From positions 1,488,001 to 1,552,000 of the forward strand of contig NZ_CP117439.1 in the NCBI RefSeq assembly GCF_030687575.1: a DNA stretch of 64,000 bases, in the 5' to 3' direction. Shown here piece after piece: positions 42,876 through 52,220 of this stretch. How positions within the stretch are numbered: the stretch's first letter is position 1; every line of letters starts with the position of its first letter. Below the pieces are notes generated by a model. That model was given only the letters and a program-made list of their open reading frames with translations. It did no database searches and had not been told where the DNA came from. Made by a program: the position numbers and the translations under genes. The stretch is from Pseudomonas sp. FP2309 (lineage in GTDB: Bacteria > Pseudomonadota > Gammaproteobacteria > Pseudomonadales > Pseudomonadaceae).

Positions 42876-43568
42876 TTACACCTGGCGGATTTCCTCATCG
42901 GTCAACGCTCGATATTGGCCGGGCGCGAGTTCAGCATCCAGCACAAGCGGCCCCATGCGCTCGCGATGCAAGGCAATCACCTTATTGTTGAAGTGCCCGA
43001 ACATGCGCTTGACCTGATGGTAACGGCCTTCGACGATGCTCAGGCGCGCTGTAGTGGGGCCCAACACGTCCAACACGGCGGGTCGGGTGGTTAGGTCTTC
43101 AAACGCAAAGTACAGGCCCGCGGCAAAAGTAGTCGCGTATTCAGGACCGATAGGCTCTTGCGTTTCAACCAGATAGATCTTGGGCAGTTTGGTCGTCGGT
43201 TGCGTCAGACGCCTCGACCACTGGCCGTCGTTGGTGATCAGCATCAGCCCGGTGGTGTTGAAGTCCAGACGCCCGGCGATATGCAGTTCGTCCTTATCCA
43301 TTTCATCCAACAGGTCGAGCACTGTCGGGTGTTGTGGGTCCGCTGTGGCGCTCACGCAGCCCTTGGGCTTGTGCAGCATGAAATAACGCGCCGGTTTACC
43401 TGCCTGCATCTCTTCGTCATCAACGCACACGCGGCTGAACTCGCGCACCTCATGGTGTGGGTCGCTGACCGCCATTCCATCGACGCTCACCCGCCGCTCA
43501 GCCAGCAGCAGGCGAACCTGCTGACGGTTGAAACGCGGCAAGTTGCTGAGGAACCGATCAACCCGCAT
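42876..43568 (-). CDS. rsuA: 16S rRNA pseudouridine(516) synthase
   Basis: 230 residues from the ATG at 43568. The S4-like N-terminal domain (MRVDRFLSNLPRFNRQQVRLLL) precedes the RsuA catalytic domain with the GRLDFNTTGLMLITNDG motif, whose aspartate is catalytic, and EGRYHQVKRMFGHF. The length matches E. coli RsuA (231). It overlaps the 3' end of the upstream cysteine-rich gene by 11 bases, so the two are coupled. Confidence 0.93.
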   Translation of the reverse strand: MRVDRFLSNLPRFNRQQVRLLLAERRVSVDGMAVSDPHHEVREFSRVCVDDEEMQAGKPARYFMLHKPKGCVSATADPQHPTVLDLLDEMDKDELHIAGRLDFNTTGLMLITNDGQWSRRLTQPTTKLPKIYLVETQEPIGPEYATTFAAGLYFAFEDLTTRPAVLDVLGPTTARLSIVEGRYHQVKRMFGHFNNKVIALHRERMGPLVLDAELAPGQYRALTDEEIRQV

Positions 43569-43770
43569 CGCGATTGCGCAATTGTTCATCGACCCGCGCG
43601 CAACGCGGACACAGGCAGGCCTTGTTGCGTAATGCCTCAGGCAAGGCTTGGAGCACCGCAGGATCGACGGTGACGCTGTAACACCAGCAGGGTTGGTCGA
43701 CCGTGCGCGGGTCGGCCAGGGTGCAGTCGTTGCGAGCACCGCAGGCGGGGCAGAGGGTTGGTGTGGTCAT
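43558..43770 (-). CDS. small cysteine-rich CWC-family protein
   Basis: 70 residues from the ATG at 43770 (one at 43785 is possible). Two CxxC pairs (LCPACGARNDC, then CLCPRCARVD) and a central QPCWCY block, the family hallmark, suggest a small zinc-binding protein. It overlaps rsuA. The role is unknown; the genomic link to rRNA modification may be only positional. Confidence 0.82.
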   Translation of the reverse strand: MTTPTLCPACGARNDCTLADPRTVDQPCWCYSVTVDPAVLQALPEALRNKACLCPRCARVDEQLRNRDAG

Positions 43771-43839
43771 TGGCTGGGGCTGCATCGGGCAAGGTTCACT
43801 TGGACCTGCACGATACAGCGCCAACCCTCGGCAGGCTAC

Positions 43840-45462
43840 TTACAGCTGGAACTTGCTGACCAGCACATTGAACGACGTGGCCAGGCGGGAAAGGTCCTGA
43901 CTGGACGCGTTGGTCTGATTGGCGCCGGCGGCAGTCTGGGTCGAGAGGTCCTGAATGTTGAGCAGGTTACGGTCCACTTCGCGGGTCACTTGGGCCTGCT
44001 CTTCGGAGGCGGAGGCGATCACCAGGTTACGCTCGTTGATCTTCGCCACGCTGGCAGTGATGCGTTGCAGCGCTTGACCGGCGTTTTGCGCGAGGGTCTG
44101 GGTATTGTTGGCCCAGGTCATGCTTTTGTTCATGGCCGCTACCGCACCATCGGCGCCGACCTGCACCGCGCCGATCATTTTCTCGATATCGACCGTGGAG
44201 GTCTGGGTGCGATGGGCCAAGGCCCGCACCTCGTCGGCAACCACCGCAAAACCGCGGCCTTGTTCGCCGGCGCGGGCCGCTTCGATCGCCGCATTCAGCG
44301 CCAGCAGGTTGGTCTGGTCGGCGATGCTGCGGATCACATCGATCACCTTGCCGATCTCGCGCACCTGATTGGCCAGGTCCTCGACCGATTGTGTCGATTC
44401 GTTAATCTCCACCACCATCGAGCTCATGCCGGACACGGCCTCTTGCACTTGTTGGCGACCGTCCTCGGCTTCTGCGGTGGCCTGGCGTGAGGCTTCGGAG
44501 GTGGACACGGCATTGCTTGCGACTTCGTCCACGGCAGCAGTCATCTGGTTGACGGCGGTGGCGGCTTGTTGGATTTCGTCATTCTGGCGGATCAGGCCAC
44601 GGCTGCTTTCTTCGGTGACCGCGCTCAGCTCCTCGGCGGCAGACGCGAGCTGGTCGGAGGCGTTGGCGATTTCCAGGAGGGTGCTTTTCAAGCCGCCCTG
44701 CATATCCGAGAGCGCCATCAGCAATTGCCCGGCTTCATCGGTGCGGTTGGTGACGATGGCCTGGGTCAGGTCGCCCTTGGCGATGCGCTGCGCGTTCTCG
44801 ACCGCCTGGGCGATAGGCCGGGTGATCAGGCGGGTGATCAGCACACCGATGATGAGGGCGATGATAAAGGCCAGGACAATGCCACTGATCATCCAGGTCA
44901 ACGCGCTGTCACGCAGCTCATCGGCGGCGACGGCGCCTTCCTTGATCTGACGGTTATTGGACTCGATCATCACGCGGATCAGCGCGCGGGCCTGACGGAA
45001 CAGTTCATTGTTGGTGCTGTTGAGCTGCGCTCGGGCTTGGTCAACCTGGCCGCTGTCGAGCATCGACATGATGCTGTCCGAACTGCTGATGTAGGCGGGC
45101 CAGATCTGGTCGAGTTTGTCGCCTGCCGCTCGTTCGTCATCTTCGAGCGCCGTGGCGCGGTAGGTGTTATAGGCGGCCTGGCTGTTCTTCAGTTCGTTGG
45201 CGATGTCCTGGCGCACGCGGTCGCGGTCTTGTTGGGACACGTCACCCTGGCTGGCATCCATCAAACGGTACAAACCACGGTTGTGGGCGACCAGGCCATT
45301 GAGGGTGGCAGACGTGCTGCTGACGGATACGAGATTGTTGGAGAACGCCATTTCCAGTGAGTTGGCCAGCCGCACAACACCTTTGATGCCCAACAGCCCA
45401 ACCCCGAGGGTGACGAGGGCGCACAGTAGAAAAGAAAGCAGCAGCTTGGTTGAAATTTTCAT
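43840..45462 (-). CDS. methyl-accepting chemotaxis protein with four-helix-bundle sensor
   Basis: 540 residues from the ATG at 45462. First membrane helix about 8-28, periplasmic 4HB_MCP-type helical sensor to about 185, second helix about 190-212, then HAMP ([19 protein letters not shown]). The signalling hairpin contains the invariant [36 protein letters not shown] block in outline. The C-terminal end lacks a CheR-binding pentapeptide. The ligand is unknown. It stands alone. Confidence 0.94.
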   Translation of the reverse strand: MKISTKLLLSFLLCALVTLGVGLLGIKGVVRLANSLEMAFSNNLVSVSSTSATLNGLVAHNRGLYRLMDASQGDVSQQDRDRVRQDIANELKNSQAAYNTYRATALEDDERAAGDKLDQIWPAYISSSDSIMSMLDSGQVDQARAQLNSTNNELFRQARALIRVMIESNNRQIKEGAVAADELRDSALTWMISGIVLAFIIALIIGVLITRLITRPIAQAVENAQRIAKGDLTQAIVTNRTDEAGQLLMALSDMQGGLKSTLLEIANASDQLASAAEELSAVTEESSRGLIRQNDEIQQAATAVNQMTAAVDEVASNAVSTSEASRQATAEAEDGRQQVQEAVSGMSSMVVEINESTQSVEDLANQVREIGKVIDVIRSIADQTNLLALNAAIEAARAGEQGRGFAVVADEVRALAHRTQTSTVDIEKMIGAVQVGADGAVAAMNKSMTWANNTQTLAQNAGQALQRITASVAKINERNLVIASASEEQAQVTREVDRNLLNIQDLSTQTAAGANQTNASSQDLSRLATSFNVLVSKFQL

Positions 45463-45779
45463 GGCTCGGATCCGGCGATAGTGGCGAGGGACACACGCTA
45501 GAGCCTCCCTGGCTTGGTGCGATGGCATAGTGACATCGTCGCAATCGAGAAAGTTTCGGCCCAACTGAATTTAGTGAATCGATAAAGTAACTTGATGGTT
45601 AACAGCTATTGATAGCTGTGCTCAGCGTCAGCGCTAACACCTGCTGCGTTCATGTATCAAGTTGTTACCAAAAGGCACCAGATTCGGTTTTTGATGTCAG
45701 ATATTTCGTCATTCAGTGAAAGCTGAATGCCGCCCTCCCGCGTCGCTGGAGGTGCTCTTCCGCGGTCCAGGAGGCCGCC
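45463..45779. other. 317-bp divergent promoter region
   Basis: No gene is supported. It should carry promoters of the chemoreceptor (minus) and the tyrosine-rich lipoprotein (plus). A small palindrome ACAGCTATTGATAGCTGT lies near 45602-45619. AGGAGG at 45769-45774 is the ribosome site of the lipoprotein gene. Confidence 0.5.
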
Positions 45780-46145
45780 ATGTATCGACGACTGCTGCTC
45801 AGCGCTTTACTCGGTCTGACCCTTACCGCCTGTGTGCCCTACTACGATGGAGGCGCGACCTACTATCGATCCGAGGTCTACACCTCACCGGCGCCGGCGT
45901 ATTACTACGGGGGTGGTCCGGCCTATCAATACCGTCGTGATTATTACCCCTCGCCACGCTATTACGCGCCCGCACCGCGTTACTACTCTGCGCCGCGTTA
46001 TTACCAGCCGGCACCGCGCTACTACCCATCAGGGCCAAGGGCCGGTTACCGGCCGTACCCGAACCAGGGCTGGGGCGATCATGGGGGCAATGGTCGGCAC
46101 GGCCGCGGTGGCGACCATGGAGGTGGCCGCGGCGGCCACCGTTGA
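45780..46145 (+). CDS. tyrosine-rich repeat lipoprotein
   Basis: 121 residues. The signal peptide ends in a lipobox LTAC (about 15-18). From 20 to 90 the sequence is built of short YY-containing repeats (PAPRYYSAPRYYQPAPRYYP), and the C-terminal 30 residues are rich in glycine and histidine (GGDHGGGRGGHR). Low-complexity lipoproteins of this kind are common in pseudomonads without known function. The histidines could bind metal, but that is speculative. A strong ribosome site and terminator frame it. Confidence 0.8.
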   Translation: MYRRLLLSALLGLTLTACVPYYDGGATYYRSEVYTSPAPAYYYGGGPAYQYRRDYYPSPRYYAPAPRYYSAPRYYQPAPRYYPSGPRAGYRPYPNQGWGDHGGNGRHGRGGDHGGGRGGHR

Positions 46146-46150
46146 CAGGC

Positions 46151-46177
46151 AAGCGGCGCAGCAAGCGCCGCTTTTTT
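46151..46177 (+). terminator. Rho-independent terminator of the tyrosine-rich lipoprotein gene
   Basis: AGCGGCGC and GCGCCGCT around an AGCAA loop, followed by TTTTTT. Confidence 0.9.
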
Positions 46178-46192
46178 GTGGGCGGGCAATGC

Positions 46193-47305
46193 TCAGTAGT
46201 CGGACAAGTCGGCCAGCGGGTGCCGGCCTTCCCACGCCTTGTTGAAATGCGCCTGTACCACGGCCTCCGGCACCGTATTGATGTCCGGCCAATGCCAGTG
46301 GGGCGTCTGGTCCTTATCGATCAAACGGGCGCGTACCCCTTCGCTGAATTCCGGATGGCGGCAGCAATTGAGGCTCAGGGTGTATTCCATCTGGAACACC
46401 TGGGCCAGGGACAAATGGCGCGCGCGTTGAATTTGTTCCCACACCAGATGCGCGGTCAGCGGGCAGCCTTCGCTTAATGTGTTACCGGCCCGGCTGAGCA
46501 ACGGGTCGGAGTGATCGCGCAGTAGGCTCAAGGCACGCCAGGCACCGCGTACGTCGCCTACATCCAGCCACTCGTCGATCTGCGCCCGGCGCGGCAACCA
46601 TTGGGCTTCGGGTTGCTGGTTGAGGGCTTCCTGGGCCAGGGATTTGAGCAGGCTGTTGAGTTGCAGCGCGGACTGTTCCTGCCAGTTCAGTTGCAACAGG
46701 CCGTCGAGCAGTTCGTCGTGTTGGTCGTCGCGCAAGAAGCGGTCGGCCAGGCCCAGGTCAAGGGCATCACGGCCGTTGACGTGCGCGCCGGTGAGGCCGA
46801 GGAATAAACCAAGCTTGCCTGGCAGGCGCGACAGAAACCAACTGGCGCCTACATCCGGATACAGGCCGATGCTGATTTCGGGCATGGCCAGCCGGCTGCT
46901 GGGTGTGACAATGCGCACCGCCGCACTTTGCAGCAGGCCCATACCGCCGCCCAGCACATAACCGTGGCCCCAGCAGATCACCGGCTTGGGATAGGTGTGC
47001 AAGCGGTAGTCGAGGCGGTATTCAGCGGCAAAAAACTGCGCGGCCAGCGCCGGGACTTCACCCGGCTGCTCGCGGCACGCCTGGGCCAGGCTACGCACCT
47101 CGCCACCGGCGCAAAATGCCTTGGGGCCGTTGCCACGCAACAGCACGCAGACGATGTTCGGGTCTTTGGCCCACGCATCCAGGCGTTCGCCCAGGGCCAG
47201 GATCATTGGTAAGGAGAGGGCATTGAGGGACTTTTCAGCGTCCAGGCTGGCGATGCCAATACGGGCACCGGCGCTGCCGGTCAGCTCTTCGAAATGCAGA
47301 TTCAT
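46193..47305 (-). CDS. enoyl-CoA hydratase/isomerase family protein, 3-hydroxyisobutyryl-CoA hydrolase type
   Basis: 370 residues, long for a simple crotonase and matching the ECH_2 group. Oxyanion motifs are PKAFCAGGEVRSL (about 60-72) and CWGHGYVLGGGMGLLQS. The EISIGLYPDVGASWFLSRLPG block carries the E-and-D pair typical of 3-hydroxyisobutyryl-CoA hydrolases, which act in valine degradation. No other valine genes are adjacent, so the pathway role is inferred. Confidence 0.85.
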   Translation of the reverse strand: MNLHFEELTGSAGARIGIASLDAEKSLNALSLPMILALGERLDAWAKDPNIVCVLLRGNGPKAFCAGGEVRSLAQACREQPGEVPALAAQFFAAEYRLDYRLHTYPKPVICWGHGYVLGGGMGLLQSAAVRIVTPSSRLAMPEISIGLYPDVGASWFLSRLPGKLGLFLGLTGAHVNGRDALDLGLADRFLRDDQHDELLDGLLQLNWQEQSALQLNSLLKSLAQEALNQQPEAQWLPRRAQIDEWLDVGDVRGAWRALSLLRDHSDPLLSRAGNTLSEGCPLTAHLVWEQIQRARHLSLAQVFQMEYTLSLNCCRHPEFSEGVRARLIDKDQTPHWHWPDINTVPEAVVQAHFNKAWEGRHPLADLSDY

Positions 47306-47440
47306 CGTGGCCTCAATCGAGAAGGTGAGAGATCAGTATGGTCGCGCCAAAGGAAAGTGCCGGTGGTGTGTCAGATCAATTGACAAGCGGGGTCGGCTTT
47401 CCTAGGGTTCGCGCATTCTTTTTTACACGATGACCCCACC

Positions 47441-48133
47441 ATGACCGAAGGCGACCGTATCAAACTCGAACCCAGCTGGAAACACGCCCTGCGTGATGAG
47501 TTCGACAAGCCCTACATGGCCCAACTGCGTGAGTTTTTGCGCCAGGAGCACGCCGCCGGCAAAGAGATCTACCCGCCGGGCCCACTGATTTTCAACGCGC
47601 TCAACTCAACGCCTTTGGATAAGGTCAAGGTGGTCGTGCTCGGCCAAGACCCGTACCACGGCCCCGGCCAGGCCCACGGCCTGTGTTTCTCGGTACAGCC
47701 GGGCGTGCCGGCGCCGCCGTCCCTGGTCAATATCTATAAAGAGCTCAAGCGCGACCTGAATATCGACATCCCCAACCACGGCTACCTGCAAAGCTGGGCC
47801 GACCAAGGTGTATTGATGCTCAACACCACCATGACCGTAGAGCGCGCCAACGCCAATGCGCACGCGGGCAAGGGCTGGCAGTTTTTTACCGATCGGATTA
47901 TCGAAGTGGTCAGCGAGCATCAACCGCATTTGGTGTTTTTGCTGTGGGGCGCCCATGCCCAGGGCAAGCAGAAGCTGATCGACGCCACCAAGCATCTGGT
48001 GCTGACATCGGTGCATCCGTCACCGTTGTCGGCGTATCGGGGCTTTTTGGGCTGCGGGCATTTCAGCCGCACCAATAAATTTCTTGAGCAGAATGGCGAG
48101 ACGCCGATTGAGTGGCGATTGCCGCCACTCTGA
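47441..48133 (+). CDS. ung: uracil-DNA glycosylase
   Basis: 230 residues. The catalytic motif [21 protein letters not shown] has the water-activating D70. The DNA-minor-groove loop [11 protein letters not shown] holds the second catalytic histidine, and [10 protein letters not shown] is the leading segment. It removes uracil from DNA to start base-excision repair. The length fits family 1 enzymes. It ends three bases before the stop of the convergent AbrB-family gene. Confidence 0.97.
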   Translation: MTEGDRIKLEPSWKHALRDEFDKPYMAQLREFLRQEHAAGKEIYPPGPLIFNALNSTPLDKVKVVVLGQDPYHGPGQAHGLCFSVQPGVPAPPSLVNIYKELKRDLNIDIPNHGYLQSWADQGVLMLNTTMTVERANANAHAGKGWQFFTDRIIEVVSEHQPHLVFLLWGAHAQGKQKLIDATKHLVLTSVHPSPLSAYRGFLGCGHFSRTNKFLEQNGETPIEWRLPPL

Positions 48134-48136
48134 GGC

Positions 48137-49174
48137 TCAGGTTTTCTCGGGCTGGCGGTTCCAATGGCGGAACAAGGGTTCGGCCAGAAACAACACAAAC
48201 AACAACCGCATCACCTGCATCGCCGTTACCAGCGGCACCGAAAGCTGCAGGGTCTCGGCCGTAAGGCTCATCTCGGCAATACCGCCGGGCATCATGCCCA
48301 GGGTCAACGAGCGCAGGTCCAGGTGGGTGAGGGCACTCAAGCCCATCGCCGCCAATGTTGCGAGCGCCATGGTCAAGGCCGTGCCGATCAAGGTGCGGCC
48401 CATGAACGAGGGGGCCCGGCGAAAGAACTCGCGATTGAAGTGGCAGCCCAAACCGCTGCCGATCAGCCATTGGCCGATCTGGCTGCCGCCGTCGGGCAAA
48501 CCGATATGCAGGTCCCACACCACGCTGGCGGTGGCACTCACCAGCAATGGCCCGAACAGCCAAGGGTTGGGCTGACGCAAGCGCTGCCAGCCCCACGCCA
48601 CCAGCGCGCCGAGGGGAAACAGCAGCGCCAGCCAGGCCCAGCTCACCGGCGCAGGATGGAACTGGGGGGCGCCGCCTTCCAGCAAATACTTGAAGATCGC
48701 CGGTACACACAGCACCACCACCAGCACCCGCAGGCTTTGCCCCGCCGCGACACGGCTGAGCACCGCGCCATTGCGTGAACCAAGGTTGACCATCTCACCG
48801 GAACCACCGGGCATGCTGGAGAAAAATGCAGTGGCACGGTCTTCACCGCTGCGACGCATCAGCCACACGCCCACCACGCTCGACAGGCTGGTCACCAGTG
48901 CACCGAAGAAGATCAGGCCGAAGTGGCTCATCACCTGCTCGATCACCAGCGGGGTGAAGTGCAGACCGATGCCGATCCCCACCACCCATTGGCCGCATTT
49001 GCGCCCGCCGGGTATCTCGGCCAACTGCCAGGGAGTGAGGCAACGCACCAGAATGATCGCCAGCAACGAGCCGACCATATACGGCAATGGCCAGCCGACG
49101 AGGCTGGCCAGGTAACCGCCAGCCAGGCCGACCAGCGGTGTTCCCCACCATTGCTTAAAGGTGACCTCAGACAT
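48137..49174 (-). CDS. AbrB-family (AidB regulator/ammonia monooxygenase-type) membrane protein
   Basis: 345 residues from the ATG at 49174, which overlaps the tctA stop by 8 bases. It has about ten hydrophobic helices in two repeats, with signatures GGYLASLVGWPLPYMVGSLLA, MPGGSGEM and the repeated MMPGGIAEMSL. This is the AbrB (COG3180) family of poorly understood membrane proteins, often annotated as putative ammonia monooxygenase. Its fusion into the tct operon hints at a role in the same uptake process. Confidence 0.85.
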   Translation of the reverse strand: MSEVTFKQWWGTPLVGLAGGYLASLVGWPLPYMVGSLLAIILVRCLTPWQLAEIPGGRKCGQWVVGIGIGLHFTPLVIEQVMSHFGLIFFGALVTSLSSVVGVWLMRRSGEDRATAFFSSMPGGSGEMVNLGSRNGAVLSRVAAGQSLRVLVVVLCVPAIFKYLLEGGAPQFHPAPVSWAWLALLFPLGALVAWGWQRLRQPNPWLFGPLLVSATASVVWDLHIGLPDGGSQIGQWLIGSGLGCHFNREFFRRAPSFMGRTLIGTALTMALATLAAMGLSALTHLDLRSLTLGMMPGGIAEMSLTAETLQLSVPLVTAMQVMRLLFVLFLAEPLFRHWNRQPEKT

Positions 49175-50681
49175 CGGCCACGGCACGACGCTGTTGGGCA
49201 CGTTTGCGCCAAATACGCAGCAGCGGCACCAGCAGCATGATTGCCGTCAGCACCCAGACACCAAAGGTGATCGGGCTCGACCAGAGGATTTCCAGCCCAC
49301 CGTTGGAGATCGACAGCGCGCGGCGCAGGTTTTGCTCCATCAGGCCACCGAGGATAAAGCCCAGCAGCACGGGCGACAGCGGGAAGTCCAGTTTGCGCAG
49401 AATGTAGCCGAAGATGCCGATGCCAATCATCAGGAACAGGTCGAAGGTGGTGGCATGCACCGCATACACACCAATCGCGGTGATGATGGCGATTACCGGC
49501 ACCAGCGCCCAGTTCGGTACGGCGAGGATACGCGTGAAGATGCGGATCATCGGGATGTTGAGGATCACCAGCATGACGTTGGCGATAAACAACGAGGCGA
49601 TCAGACCCCAGACGATGTCCGGTTGCTGTTGGAACAGCAGGGGACCGGGGGTGATGTTGTACAGCGACAGCGCGCCGATCATCACCGCGGTGGTGCCTGA
49701 ACCCGGTACGCCGAGGGTCAGCATCGGTACCAACGCACCACAGGCCGCCGCGCCGATTGCTGTTTCCGGCGCTGCGAGGCCGCGTTTGTCGCCTTTACCG
49801 AATTCACCCGAAGCGCCGGCGATACGTTTTTCGGTCATGTAGGCCACCGCGCTGGCCAGTGTCGCGCCAGCACCTGGCAGTACGCCCATAATGAAACCCA
49901 GCACGCCGCAGCGGATGTTCACCAGGAATACCGAAGCAGCCTCCTTGACGTTGAACATCATGCGGCCGGTGGCGGTGACGGCTTCCTGGCCCCGGTGGGT
50001 TTTTTCCAGCAGCAACAGGATTTCGCTGATGGAGAACAGGCCCAGCACCAGCACCACGAACTGAATGCCGTCGGTGAGGTGGATGTTGTCGCCGGTAAAA
50101 CGGTACACGCCACTGTTGGCGTCGATGCCCACCGCCGAGAGGAACAGGCCGATCAGTGCCGCCACAAAGGTTTTCAGTGGTTTGTCGCCGGCCATACCAC
50201 CCAGGCAGACAATCGCGAACACCATCAGTACGAAATATTCCGCGGGACCGAAGGCAATTGCCCATTTGGCCAGCAGCGGCGCAAACAGCACCATGCCGCA
50301 GGTGGCAATAAGCGCGCCGATGAACGAGCTCCACGCCGACAACGACAGCGCTACGCCGGCCAGGCCTTTGCGGGCCATCGGGTAACCGTCCAGGGTGGTC
50401 ATCACGGTGGAGGCTTCGCCCGGGATGTTCAGCAGGATCGAGCTGATGCGACCACCGTATTCACAGCCCAGGTACACGGCCGCGAGCAGGATCAGCGCCG
50501 ATTCCGGCGGCAGGCCCAAGGCGAATGCGATGGGGATCAGCAGCGCCACGCCGTTGATCGGGCCCAGGCCCGGCAACAGGCCGACCACGGTGCCGATCAA
50601 GGTGCCGCAGAGGGCGGTCACCAGGTTGTAGGGGGTCAACGCGACGCCGAAGCCCTGGCCCAAATAGCCGAAAGTATCCAT
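49167..50681 (-). CDS. tctA: tripartite tricarboxylate transporter, large permease subunit
   Basis: 504 residues from the ATG at 50681, with about 11-12 helices. The family signature GLLPGLGPINGVALLIPIAFALGLPPESALILLAAVYLGCEYGGR in outline is at 45-90, and its repeat GVLPGAGATLASAVAYMTEK at about 295. It forms the inner-membrane channel for sodium-coupled uptake of citrate-type acids with TctB and TctC. The previous gene ends one base upstream. Confidence 0.95.
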   Translation of the reverse strand: MDTFGYLGQGFGVALTPYNLVTALCGTLIGTVVGLLPGLGPINGVALLIPIAFALGLPPESALILLAAVYLGCEYGGRISSILLNIPGEASTVMTTLDGYPMARKGLAGVALSLSAWSSFIGALIATCGMVLFAPLLAKWAIAFGPAEYFVLMVFAIVCLGGMAGDKPLKTFVAALIGLFLSAVGIDANSGVYRFTGDNIHLTDGIQFVVLVLGLFSISEILLLLEKTHRGQEAVTATGRMMFNVKEAASVFLVNIRCGVLGFIMGVLPGAGATLASAVAYMTEKRIAGASGEFGKGDKRGLAAPETAIGAAACGALVPMLTLGVPGSGTTAVMIGALSLYNITPGPLLFQQQPDIVWGLIASLFIANVMLVILNIPMIRIFTRILAVPNWALVPVIAIITAIGVYAVHATTFDLFLMIGIGIFGYILRKLDFPLSPVLLGFILGGLMEQNLRRALSISNGGLEILWSSPITFGVWVLTAIMLLVPLLRIWRKRAQQRRAVADV

Positions 50682-50682
50682 A

Positions 50683-51141
50683 TCAGTTCTCCAGAACGTT
50701 GAGCAGGCCCAGGGGCAGCGGGACATCCATGGCTTTATCGAACAGCAGATAAAGGCCGACACTGATCAAGGTGATGATCACTGCACCCGGTAACCAGCGG
50801 CCCCCGTACAAGCGTGCCATCGGAATACCGATCAACATGCTGCTGAGAATGAAGCCCAGCGGTTCGAACGTTGCCGCGAAGACCAGCAGCAGCGCGACGC
50901 AGATGCCGATCTTGACCAGGGTATCGCGGTCCAACGCCGGTTCTTCTTCGGTGTGCCGGGTCGGTTGCGGGCGAAACAGCATGTAGATCAGCGCCAGGCT
51001 CATCAGCCCGAGCATCAGCAGCGGGTAGGCGCGAGGCCCCACCGGCTCGTAGGAAAACGCCGCCTGATACGGCCAGGCCATCAGCGCCAGGCCGGCACAG
51101 GCCAGCAGCAGCACTGCGGCAAAAATGCGTTGTAAAAGCAT
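50683..51141 (-). CDS. tctB: tripartite tricarboxylate transporter, small subunit
   Basis: 152 residues from the ATG at 51141 behind AGGAG. Four hydrophobic helices and the conserved GPRAYPLLMLGLMSLALIYML segment fit TctB. It is the small membrane partner of TctA and lies directly in front of it with a one-base gap. Confidence 0.92.
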   Translation of the reverse strand: MLLQRIFAAVLLLACAGLALMAWPYQAAFSYEPVGPRAYPLLMLGLMSLALIYMLFRPQPTRHTEEEPALDRDTLVKIGICVALLLVFAATFEPLGFILSSMLIGIPMARLYGGRWLPGAVIITLISVGLYLLFDKAMDVPLPLGLLNVLEN

Positions 51142-51204
51142 GTCGAACTCCTGGGCCACGCCGCCTGTGGAGGAGGGCGTGGCCGCGTAAGGAAGGAGGG
51201 GCGT

Positions 51205-52188
51205 TTACTGGATCAGGCCGAACTCTTTGGCCAGCACTTTGTAGTCAGCCACTTGTTTCTTCACGTAGGTGTCCAGTTCCGGGCCGGTCATGGCGAACGG
51301 GAACAGCTCGCGCTGGTCACGCAGCTTGGCGAACTCCTCGGAGGCCAGCAGTTTGTCGAAGGCGTCTTTCCACCAGGCGTAGTCGGCATCGCTGACTTTT
51401 GGCCCAAGGTAGAAGCCGCGCACCACCGGCCAGACAATGTCGTAGCCCTGCTCTTTGGCTGTCGGGATGTCTTTCATTTCCGGCTCGTCCAGGCGCTTCT
51501 CGGAGAACACGGCCAGCAGGCGCATGTCACCGCTGAGGATGTGCGGCATGGAGTCGGAGATGTCGGTACTGCCCACCTGGATGTGACCGCCGAGCAGAGC
51601 CGTGGCGATTTCGCCGCCGCCTTCGAGGGCGACGTAACGCAGCTCACGCGGGTTGATCCCGGCAGCCTTGGCGATCAGTGCGGTTTGCATCCAGTCCTGG
51701 CTGCCGACGGTGCCGCCGGAACCAATCACCACGCTGCCTGGATCTTTCTTCAAGGCTTTGACCAGATCGTCGAGGTTCTTGTAGGGCGAGTCGCTTTTGA
51801 CTGCGATCGCACCATAGCTGGTACCGACCGCCGCCAACCAGCGCACGGCGCTTTCGTCGAAACGACCAAATTTGCCCTGGGCCAGGTTCAGCAGCGAACC
51901 GCTGGACCAGGCCACCAATGTGCCGGCGTCGGCAGGGCGCTGCGCGACCACTGCGTTGTAGGCCACTGCGCCTACGCCGCCGGGCATGTAGGTGACCCGC
52001 ATCGGTTTGCTCAGCAATTTTTCGTTGACCAGCGCGCTTTGCACCAGTTTGCAGGTCAGGTCGAAACCGCCGCCAGGGGAGGCCGGGGCGATGCACTCCG
52101 GACGTTTGGGTTCGTCGGCGGCCAGCAGTTGGCCGGCGAACAGCATGCAGCCCGCAGCGAGGGCCAATTTACGCAATGAATAGGTCAT
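51205..52188 (-). CDS. tctC: tripartite tricarboxylate transporter, periplasmic binding protein
   Basis: 327 residues from the ATG at 52188 behind GGAGA. The signal peptide ends LLA-ADEPKRPECIAPA. The TctC/Bug fold is seen in the PASPGGGFDLTCKLVQ ligand loop and the second loop IGSGGTVGSQDW. It captures the acid in the periplasm and hands it to TctBA. It lies 32 bp behind opdH and 63 bp before tctB in the same operon. Confidence 0.93.
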   Translation of the reverse strand: MTYSLRKLALAAGCMLFAGQLLAADEPKRPECIAPASPGGGFDLTCKLVQSALVNEKLLSKPMRVTYMPGGVGAVAYNAVVAQRPADAGTLVAWSSGSLLNLAQGKFGRFDESAVRWLAAVGTSYGAIAVKSDSPYKNLDDLVKALKKDPGSVVIGSGGTVGSQDWMQTALIAKAAGINPRELRYVALEGGGEIATALLGGHIQVGSTDISDSMPHILSGDMRLLAVFSEKRLDEPEMKDIPTAKEQGYDIVWPVVRGFYLGPKVSDADYAWWKDAFDKLLASEEFAKLRDQRELFPFAMTGPELDTYVKKQVADYKVLAKEFGLIQ

Positions 52189-52220
52189 GGTGATCTCCGT
52201 CTTGTTGTTATGAGTTGTTA

